From Parus major (taxonomy: Eukaryota; Chordata; Aves; Passeriformes; Paridae), in assembly GCF_001522545.3 (NCBI RefSeq), contig NC_031781.1, positions 7,755,487 through 7,819,486 on the forward strand: a DNA stretch of 64,000 nucleotides, in the 5' to 3' direction. Positions 54,107 through 64,000 of the stretch are shown here, piece after piece; position 1 is the stretch's first letter, and the number at the start of each line of letters is the position of its first letter. The notes under the pieces were generated by a model. It was given only the letters and a program-made list of their open reading frames with translations, did no database searches and was not told the origin of the DNA. The translations under genes and the position numbers were made by a program.

Positions 54107-55488
54107 CTGCAGTAAGTAAATCAAACATATCTAGGGTTCAGTATTGATCATTAGCATATTTTTTTTCTAATACTCTTTTTTTCACACTTAAGAAATGTTT
54201 TACTTCACTTTTATGTAATTTTCCAAACTGAACTCTAAGACATTGTTTTACTTCTTACACTTTTCTCCGGTGTTTATTTCACAAATCTCTTACCAAATGG
54301 GTCTGACAGCTTCTCTGTAGTAAGGACAAATCCCCATCAAATAAAATAAGGGATATCCAAGGATTTTCCTAAACAAAATGCTCTGTATATATAATGGGGG
54401 GTTGTTTTTAAAAAAAATACTAAAAAGAAGAAAAAACAAAACCCAAAAGAATTTCAACAGCACAGAATGTGAAGGTACCTTTGATTTTCTCATTTCTTGA
54501 TGTGTAAATATTCAAGTATACAAATTTGTTATTCTCTTAATGCAATCCAAACAGTAATAAAATAGCAGAAATCTCAATTCATTAAAGAAAGAGAATATGT
54601 TTGGCTTTAACCATTTTTACTACAAGAATCACACCTGATCTTTATTGCTGCCTCCAGGAACACTCCCAATGTTTACATACTTTGGTTCAGAAAAGCAGCT
54701 ACAGAGCAGCTCTCAGCATATAATGCAGGGGGAGTGGGGAATACTTGGGAGTAAAGAACAGATTTCATCATATATGAAGTTTTTGAAAACCAAGACTTTT
54801 TTTTGACTGTGAGCTTCATCTTGTTGAAAGCTTATTTGTAAATAAAATAATACAAGAAAACATAAAATTCACAAAATTCAGCCAGTGCTAATAAACATCA
54901 TAGAAAGTAGAGAACTAAGATAAAAGGAGTGCAACCATTTATTTTTACAGAGACAGGTTTCCTTGTAAAAGAGGATTTTTCTGCACCTCTGAACCATGAG
55001 AAGTTCACATTAAGTGGACACACGGGCTTTCCTTGGCTGCAAGGTTCACCACTGAGAAGTCAAGGTTTAGACTGAAAATGTATGATGTGGCAATTTACAA
55101 TACTCCATCTACAAGAGTATTGCAGCCAGTCAGGCAAGTAATACTAAGAAATATTAGATTCACTAATGCAAATTTCAAACATATAAATTTTAGAAAATAA
55201 AGAACAAGAGGTTAAAGTTTTTATTTCCTAGACAAGCATAAGATTAATTCATAATAAAAAGCTAGATGGAAGAAACTGAAAGGACATAAATAAAGGCTTA
55301 GCATTTTTAAGTTCTGCAGATGGAACAATCAGAAAGGGTCTTCTCTATTAAGCAATTTGTTCCCTAGTTATTCAAAGTACTATCAAAGTGCAAAACAATC
55401 AGCAAATCTGTATTTATGTCTATTTGGAGTTTTGTAACACTAAATTTATTCAAAGCAAAAGTATTTTCAATGCCACTTTAAAACTTGG

Positions 55489-55524
55489 TTTGAGACCAAT
55501 TTAGATGATCTATTGGATCTCAAA
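55489..55524. repeat. Imperfect inverted repeat (possible hairpin)
   Basis: The arm TTTGAGACCAAT (55489-55500) pairs with ATTGGATCTCAAA (55512-55524) with one bulged A, around the 11-base loop TTAGATGATCT. Stem of 12 base pairs. There is no microRNA-length stem and no known function; it could be chance or a decayed element terminus. Confidence 0.55.
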
Positions 55525-57313
55525 ATGCATGTTCTTCCTGCTTTTAAAATGGCTCATTGCCTTTCTATATACTGGAAAAAAGATTTATATTCCACTGGAT
55601 TTACTTTATTTTTAAGACTTTTTTTACAATATTTCAGTAATAGGATCTCTCAGTTTCTAAGCACCATGCAGTAAGGGATTCAAAGATTCTTTTTTAATTA
55701 GAAAACAAGAAATAATAGTAGCAGCAAGCTTTCAGACCTCTTTTAATAAATATAAAAGACCTCATCTGGATCTCGTTACCACATCTTCTTTATACTTAAT
55801 CGCTTATTTGAAATCCTTGAAGTTAAATCACATAAAACTCTGTTGGGCTTTTCAGCTGCAGCTGAGGAGCTCATCAGGACCTTGGAGCAGAGTCCCCAAA
55901 AGGAACTCTCCCCTGTCAGGCACTGCCAGGCTCATTTTCCAGCTGCCACGAGGCAGAACCTGAAGCTTCAAGTGGAGGTGATCAGATCCACAGCTAAACA
56001 AAGCACTGGCACCATTCCCTGGGCCTGGGATATCACAGCAGCACCCACAGGTCTGATGCAGGTCTGTCCTGCTCGGCTGAACCCAGCAGCCTCTGAGTCA
56101 ATGAGCTTTCCTTCTCTGCCCATCCAAACCCCCAAGGGCTCAGCAGACAATTCTCACAAACTTCTTCACTGATTTCTTCCCACACACCCCGTCAGCATGG
56201 CTCTCTAGATTCAACTAGGGAGTCAGGGGGGGATTTTAGGCAATAAAACTTGGGAGCACAAGGAATCCTCAAGGAGAGGATGAGCACTATGGCTCTGAAT
56301 GACCAGAGTGACAACCTGAGTTGGACACAGGAGCAGAGCTCCTGTCCACTCCAGCTTCTCAGACTCAAATCCTGCTTTAGCTTCAAATAAAGTCTTTAAA
56401 GCATAACCAAAGTGCAGCTTCAATCACACTGAGAAACAGCCAAAGAATCTCAATCCCATCAACCCCATTTCACACAAGGACAGTGTAAGAGTTAGGAAGG
56501 AAAGAGCACAGCATGCCAATCACAGCCTTAGGTGGCTGAAAATAATCTGCCAGATACATATCTTGTTTCTTACATCTCATCTTGAGACTGATATAACACA
56601 GCACCTTAATTCAAAACTCCACCTACACAATGAAGTATTTCGATGAAATACGTATATCATCCCCAAACTAACTTTCACATCAAGGAGCCATTCTGAAAGT
56701 GGAGGAAGAATTCTGAGCCAGTGCCAGCCTGGAAGAGGGAATGGACAACTCACACTGTGTGTGGTCTTGGGTGTGCAGATTGATTTTTCTATTCACAGGA
56801 ATGCAATGTGGAGGTTCAGGAGAACACTGGTTATGTCAGCCATTTTCTCCTTCCCTAAAGTCATCTTTGTGCCTCTAGTAACCATGAACCAAGACTTTTA
56901 CATTTCTCAGAACAGGAAACAAAACTACCTCAGCCTGAACTGCAGGTGAACTTTCACTATCTGGTCAGCACTAAGCGCGTATGACATGATGTCATAAGTC
57001 AAATAAGAACCTCCAGATGGTAGAAAAACAAAACACTGTTAAATTAGTTCCTCATCTTGTGGACTACCAGAAGCAAAATATACTACTTCATTTTTGGCCA
57101 GGGTGAATTTGCCAATATAAGAAATTGTCTCTTCCCTGAAAATGGTACTGAGAAATCACATCTCCCAGAAATAACACAGCAATGAAGTATTCTAGATGGA
57201 GCATGCCAGCACACTATGAGGAATGTCTGCCACTTTGTTACTACTTCTTTTCCATCTAAGGCATTTTAAGTAGGATTTGAAAGGAAATTCAATTCGGGTC
57301 ATTTTACAGCAAG

Positions 57314-57360
57314 ATATACACACACATATACATACATATATATATATATGTATTTATATT
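57314..57360. repeat. CA/TA compound microsatellite
   Basis: ATATACACACACATATACAT followed by (TA) units and TGTATTTATATT. An alternating purine-pyrimidine repeat in the intron upstream of exon A, likely length-polymorphic. Confidence 0.85.
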
Positions 57361-60300
57361 TGAAAAAATAATGATTTCTCATAGACAAAACCCCTCTCTC
57401 TTTGGCTTTTCACTATCTAATTTTAAGAGTCTTTCACTTATTTTACCCAAGTTCTGGCAGTATATTTACTAGTAAAACAGCATTCTGAAGAACATCATCA
57501 TTTCCAAGAAAAATAAAGCAAGACCAGATCTAATAGCTAACACAAAGCATTTCGGAGACCTCTCTCCATGTAAACAGCTAATTTTTTCTAACTTCTTTTT
57601 CCTCAGCAGCTACTTATTTCTACTATTTAATACAACAAACTCTGACACTTGCTCTGGAAATATAGAACACACTGTAAAATCTTTAGAATTGGGTTATACT
57701 TTTGGAAAAAAAGAGTTCATGTAACTGGTAAAAATTGCCAAATTCCAAGTCAAACTTTATTAATCTTCATGTCATCACCCGCCACTCATGACCAGCTTCA
57801 GTAGTGACGTCTATTCCTTGAAGTTCCTTACTGTTAACTGTTTAACTTAGATGCCATATTACATATATCATTTATTAAAGTGGCTTAGCTCTAAGGAGCT
57901 CCATGGGGAAGTAAAACAGGAAGCAGAACTACTATGCTGCACTGTTAAGAATTATTTACTTTACCATCATAAACAGATACATTTAAAGAAAATGTTTGAC
58001 TGCATTTTTTTAAACTAAGCCTGAAGATCCCACTGAAGTCCTAAGTGTGCTGTAGTACCACAGCTGGGGTAATGAGAAAAAATGACACCCACTGTTATTT
58101 CCCTGCTGAGCCACCCCTGTTCCAGCACACGCTGCCACCAACGTCAGCCACTGCGCCCGAATCCGGCTCCACCACCATCCTCTCCCTTCCTCATCATCAC
58201 AACAGCCTCCACAGGCCTCTACACATCTTCTGGGCTATTATTTGCTCTCTTAGTATATTATGCAGCCATCTTTTGAGGAAAAATTTCAGTAAATAAAATA
58301 ACCCCAAATTTCTAACAAAGATCTTCTTGCCTGTGTTGATGTATCCACATATACCTGGGGAAATTCTAAGCTGTTACTGTGAAAACCTGTTTAAACCAAG
58401 AATAAAAGAGCTGCCACTCCAATTTTCCATACAGAAGTACTGAATTATTAGTACAGACAGCATATTCTCACACAGCTCTTTTTGCAAATATGAGAACTCA
58501 ACTACAAGAATAGAGAGGTTATTATGTGTCCCAACTGTACCCTCCAGAGCCACATAAAAAAAAAAAAGGGCCAAAAAAACCTCAGTTCCAAAATAAGAAA
58601 ATGTGATTAAAACTATCTCCTCATCATATTTGTCCCTCATTTTTTTAGTCTGATATGATGTGATAAAGATTATTTTTTTCAAAGCAATAGCTGTACCTGG
58701 CAAGCCGTACATTCATTTCCATCAAAAACATCTGATGTACCTAAAATTCCAGGCAGAAAGGGCAGAACATTTTGAAGCTGCAGACACTTGAATTTTGCAC
58801 AGTTAATATTCTTTACACTCTGTTCCAAATTTCAACTCCAGTGAGCTAGCTAGCTTTTTCACTCCACAGAGGAAAATTCCACTTTCAGGGATTATGTCAA
58901 ACATCCTCACCCGTCTACTGCTCTAAATATTATGGTTGCTCACATTTTAATTCAAGGATAGTTTATAGGCTTTATATTCTTTAATACAGTTTATTGTTTC
59001 ATATCCACAACTTCAGTATTTAAGAACTGACACAGGGGGAGGTGTTTAAAACAGGAGAGTACTTTGTAGTCCAGGGAAACAGACAATGAGAAACAGGAGA
59101 TATTTGCAAACTGATGCTCACATGAGGAGAACAAACTCCTGCCATTTCCCTGACAGAATCCCCGTCATGAGCTCCTTCAGTCCTCCAGTACAAGGGCAGG
59201 AGAAGCACCCAGTGCTGCAACACCTCAAAATCATTTAATCCTTGCAGATGACACCTACGATTTTCACAAACTTCCCAGCCTCCACCCTCAACAGCTTTGG
59301 CAGCTCTACTAATCTATATTTTTCTTACATTCTTTTTATCCACCAGTCCAGATTATGCTGCTCTTTAAAGCAGAAAATTGGTAAAGTGATGGGTCAAACT
59401 ACACCAGAAAAGGTTTCAGCTGAACCAGAGATTATAAACAAGATATGACTGGTTTTCTCAGGCAGTAGGAAGCTTGTCCTTGTGGAACATCATATGCCAC
59501 AAGGAATTCTGGTCAGTGAACCTTACCAACTGCCTACCAGCTGGTTTATTCTAATTTATATCTCTGCCTATTCTTACCACTAAAATTAAGTGGTTTAAAG
59601 CAGCTACTCCAAAGTTCAGCATTTAACATTCAGTTTAGTTCCAGCAAATTTTGGAAAGCACATGGGAACTGTAACTCATGTGCTAATACTTACAGTTTTT
59701 GTTAATAAAACTTCCAACACTAACCTTACCTCATTGAATTTACCTCACTGATTTTATGCTCACTATAAAACTATAGCTATCATAATACTTTTGAATTACT
59801 GAAAAAGGAAGTCAGTCACTCCAGAGTCAATGTTATTTAGCAACATAATGATAGTAATAAATTCAAAATACTTAAAACCAATTTACAAAACTATCAATCT
59901 TGGAGACTTTTAACTTTTGAAATTTCTGTCTTCAATAACATTCAAATTTTATTGTACTGTAACAGATTAACAGAAAGTTAATTAGAAGGCCATGGTGTTC
60001 TTTTTTGAAGTCAAGCCAATGTGTTTAACTGCTTCATGAAAAAAAAATGGGTAGAATTCCATGAAAGAATCATCAGTAAATATCCATTAATTTTATATAT
60101 TCAAATACTTGTAGAATTAGGACAGCAGGAAACTTGAGCAATTTCTGGAAAGACCTTTAGGAACAAAATCTCTTCCAAAAATTCTGAAGGAAATATCCAT
60201 AGTCTCATAATGATAGTTGTCCCACTGAAACTTGTGAAGTATTTTCAAGATTTCTGATAAACCATAAAGAACTGCTATTATAATTTATAACAGTAGGTTA

Positions 60301-62343
60301 GAAGGAAACCTGCAATATGATGTGCAGCATCTACAGAGCAGATACCCTCCAGATCAACTTCTGCTAGCATTATTATAAAGATTATGCAAAAAATCTCATC
60401 AATGTCCCTAGAAAGTGCAGTGTACTTCTACTCAGGTAGCCTGTGAAAAGTTTCCAATATTCAAAAGCATGAAGCAAAAGTTCAGCTAAGGAAAAAAAAA
60501 AAAAAACCTAACAAAAAGGCCATTTCAAATAATTTATATCAGAATTAAATCCTTCCTTCATTTTGGTTCCTAAAAACAGCAAATGTGGGAAAAGCATGAA
60601 CAACATTCTCATGTAAAGACAAATAGATTCCATTTTTTAAGGAGATAGGAAAAAGAAACCTCTACAATTTTTTGTGCACAAAACAAATTCAATTTGTTGA
60701 AACACCAGAGTATGACATCTAATTTTCAAATAACTCTTAAGCTACAAGATGCTGAGCACAGCATCAATTGATGCTTGAGACTGACAATTTTACCTTGGTG
60801 AAAACAAGGTTTATTTTTTTAATGTATTTTAGAGTCCAGTCAGATTACCTCATATAAAAAAACTAAAGTTGTTTAAAAACTTGTTCATCCTTGAACTGGA
60901 AATTACTATTCCTTAGCCAATACATCATAGCTGAAAGAATGAAGAATGTCACCAGTTCACAATAGTGATAAGCAAAATATATTGGCTGCAATAATTCCTG
61001 CAAATGAAAACACAATGCAATGATAGATTTGAGCCTTTTCAGCATCATGAGAAGGTTATTTTATTTTCCTGGTCATCCCCATAACCCTCCTCTTCATCTC
61101 TGCTATCTAACTGGAATTCATCTTTCTTGAACCTGGATGATTGCATTTCAGACAAGATTTCAGAGAGTGCATAAAAATATTCCCCAATTTCTGTAACAGA
61201 AATCTCACTCCTGATACATTCTAGTATCAGATTTTCTAAAGTCACATTTTATTGTTGACTAACAGCAATCCTCTAACAGGCTATTATTACCTTTACCTAA
61301 AACTTTACACTATAAAGTTCTGGGTTTTTGTCCCAAAGGCCATAATCCTGCATTTTGTGCTACCCTATCTCATCCATTTTTCTCACTTCTGAGCTCAGGA
61401 TCATCACCAGTGACTCCAATCTCTGTATCTCCAGGTGCATCCTTCCAAATTCCAGCAAGCTGAGAAATGTAAATATAAAATAAACCTCATTGCAGTATCA
61501 GATCTTGAAATGTTTCACCAATATTTTTCCCCAACCTGGTCTTTCCTCTTTCTGCTACTCCACTGCTCCTCTGTTAGTAAATATTTCACCACTTCTAGCA
61601 GTCTTAGACTGCAGCATGTCCCACTTGATATGTCACAAGTGAATATGGCACAAACATAAACATATGAATATGGAATCTGAAAGCCCTCCTAAGATTCAGC
61701 TAAATTACACATTATGTATATTTGTTGTTTAAAGATTATCAGACTTACCAAAGAAAAAGATACTGCTTTAGCCTAATTTAGCCAAATTCACAACCAAAAT
61801 GGATGTACAGTGGTTCTCTAAAACTGAAAAGGTTTTTTTCTACACCAGAAAAATAATCTTTCATAGCAAATCCAAAGGGGGATAATCAGAATGAGACATG
61901 TTTTTACTTTAGACATAAATGGATTTTTACTATTTGTTCAAGCTTGCTAGCCTGTCTGGGAATGGGAGCGGTAAAATTCAATTCTAAATCCTATGTTACC
62001 AATGAAGTTGCAAACTTTGTATTTCATTCCAAAAATACCACCAGAATTCCTGCTTTTTCAATTGATTATGTTCAAAAGACTTCTGTTAAAGTCTGTGAAC
62101 TTGAAAGTGGGTCTTTGAAATACTTCTAGGATTGATTCTTCGAGGATTTCAACCCTTTCAACAAAGGTTATCCTTAAGTATAATATTCAATGGTGGAAAT
62201 TATTTTCCTAATGTTCTATAGAAAACATAGAAGTAACAATTATTTTTTTTTAAATTTTACTATTTTGTCATTCTTAACATTCTATTTTGTGTCTATAGCA
62301 TATATATTTTGAGTTTATTCTATTTAGTTTATATATAAATAGT

Positions 62344-62384
62344 ACATATATATATATATGCATGTATATGCATATTCATGTATA
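62344..62384. repeat. TA/CATG microsatellite
   Basis: ACATATATATATATATGCAT followed by GTATATGCATATTCATG. A short alternating repeat with self-complementary units. Confidence 0.8.
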
Positions 62385-63173
62385 AACAAATACTACTGCT
62401 AAAAAATCAGGGTATAAATAATTTAACACAGAAGGAGAGGCTACATGAAATCAAATTTACTAGTCATAGGAATGAAACCTGAGTATGAAAATTCATTCCC
62501 CAATCTCTGACAGCTGACATCAACATGGAGCCTTATAACTCTGCCCTTTAAGAAAATTCTACAAGTAAGTAAATAAATAAAGTACTGTTCCTCATCTGTG
62601 TTTCTTTTCCTGGAAAGCATTCTGAAAGAAATCTTTTTCCCAGACATGGATAATTCTGCATATGGGGGAAATTCTGCTCCTTTTTTCAATCTCCTCAAAA
62701 GATTGAGAAAATAAAGGTACATTTCAAGAAACAGGACAATGCAAGCACACAAAAGGAATCTCAATGTAAAGTTTAGGATAGATTTACTATCATCAGATAG
62801 TAAACATACATCAGATCATTAAATTTACATCTACCTTAACATTACATTCCAAAAGCATATCTTTGAATACATAGATGTATTAGCCTCTGATTTCCACCTC
62901 TACAAAAAACAGGGAAGTTTATGGCTATCATTCCTGAAGATTAAATTCAGGATAGCAAAGTCAGCCTTTCTTCTTCCTGCTTATGTTATTTCCCCAATAA
63001 TACCTCACCAGGCTGTCTGTAAACTTGTGCAGATGCAATTAAGAGAATCTGTAACTGAAACTTTCTAAACCTTTGCATTATTTATGCAAGCAGAAATAAA
63101 ACCTTCTAGCCTCATCCATCCCTCTACTGGACTGTAAGACCTAACAGAGGACTAAAAAAAATTATTTAGTGAA

Positions 63174-63189
63174 TTATATATATATATAG
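63174..63189. repeat. Short (TA) repeat
   Basis: About seven TA units ending in GA. Simple sequence only. Confidence 0.75.
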
Positions 63190-63274
63190 ATGTGATTTTC
63201 AGTGTCAACCAAGTATGAAATTGATAGCACAGGGATAAAAAAAAAGCAGTCTCCATACTTTCTTGTGATATCTT

Positions 63275-63328
63275 TACATATATGTACAAATCTATAAATT
63301 TTATATACATTATATATATAATATTTAA
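63275..63328. repeat. TA-rich low-complexity tract
   Basis: ACATATATGTACAAATC followed by TATAAATTTTATATAC and TATATATATAATATTT. AT-only apart from a few C and G; no gene content. Confidence 0.75.
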
Positions 63329-64000
63329 TTTCTTCAGCCACTGAAATTATACCACTAAGTATGCTCTTAACTGCATGGTTTTCTGTTCTCTACATCTTAA
63401 TTCCAAGTATCTATCTAAAGATTTAAATTGGCATCATTATCCTAGGAACACATAAGACTAAATAAATCTAGGAATAATAAAATGTTTTGACCTTAACAGG
63501 CCTCCTGTATCAGAAACACTTAAAAGTGTGCAAAATATTAACTTCAGGTAATCTCACTCTTTAACATAATCTATTACTTCATATATGAATAAGAGCTCTT
63601 TTTCAGCACAACTGCTGGCTACAATTAATAGTAGTAAATTATGCAAGTTTTATATATTCATATTTTTCCTATGAGTTAGAAAACATTAAGAATCTAAGGA
63701 ACACACAGATGCCCTTAATTAGCCTTAAGGTCACATGCTATAAAAATCATAAAGCCACTGACAAAGAGGAGACTTTGAAACAAATGCAGGATCAGGAGTT
63801 TGCAAGTACAGCTCTACAAAAAGGAAAATGTGCATCATATATCAAAACTCAATGTACAGAATACAGCCTTTAAATAACAGTAGCAGCCTTTCCCTGGTCA
63901 AGTTTTCAACACTGAGATGCAGCCCTCAACATTGGCATAAAATTTCTTGTATTATTTAGAAAGAAATTTATTCAGGATTTCTCTCAAGCATGACACTGGT

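Larger units (their letters stand above)
54107..64000 (-). other. Partial ERC2 intron upstream of exon A
   Basis: Intron preceding exon A, continuing off the right edge. The ERC2 exon expected upstream (ending near AAILQTE in mammals) was not found, so this intron exceeds 9.9 kb. Contents include a hairpin-forming inverted repeat (55489-55524), GC-richer blocks at 55850-56170 and 58050-58210, and several CA/TA microsatellites between 57.3 and 63.3 kb. Minus-strand open frames at 61045-61245 and 62441-62764 are unrecognised. Confidence 0.7.

Noticed and set aside
60763..60780. Palindrome GCATCAATTGATGC
   Set aside because: Fourteen-base palindromes are expected by chance in 64 kb of AT-rich DNA; no repeat of it was seen.
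1..64000. CRISPR arrays, bacterial operons, prophage or defence systems
   Set aside because: No regularly spaced repeats and no prokaryotic gene organisation; intron-exon structure, GT-AG splice sites and CR1 show vertebrate DNA.

Overview
The window looks like vertebrate, almost certainly avian, nuclear DNA: AT-rich, intron-dominated, with no dense gene packing. The bird assignment rests on a CR1 LINE 3' end of avian type near 28.5-28.9 kb, an older antisense CR1-like remnant near 13.7 kb, and an LTR-like block near 39.7-40.1 kb. There are no bacterial-style genes, CRISPR arrays or operons, and I recognised no tRNA or rRNA gene.

One protein-coding gene is recognisable. It lies on the minus strand and is an internal part of ERC2 (ELKS/RAB6-interacting/CAST family member 2, the presynaptic active-zone scaffold CAST). 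Six consecutive internal coding exons are present, in transcript order: 53939-54106, 32166-32303, 27472-27612, 26787-26927, 17162-17355 and 2182-2317. They join in frame through GT-AG introns into about 306 residues of continuous, highly charged coiled coil, roughly residues 450-760 of a protein of about 957 residues in human. The promoter, 5' exons, and the 3' exons encoding the RIM-binding C-terminus lie outside the window.

About 98.5% of the window is intron: 14.8 kb (E-F), 9.4 kb (D-E), 0.54 kb (C-D), 4.6 kb (B-C), 21.6 kb (A-B), and partial introns at both edges. These hold simple repeats, two CR1 remnants, one LTR-like unit, and several locally GC-richer blocks whose open frames I judge to be chance. 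I found no unknown system. The most interesting points concern ERC2 itself: a direct E-to-F junction that omits four residues (SLTL) found in mammalian ERC2, an ERC1-like start to exon E, and a block of symmetric in-frame exons whose lengths partly match whole heptads.
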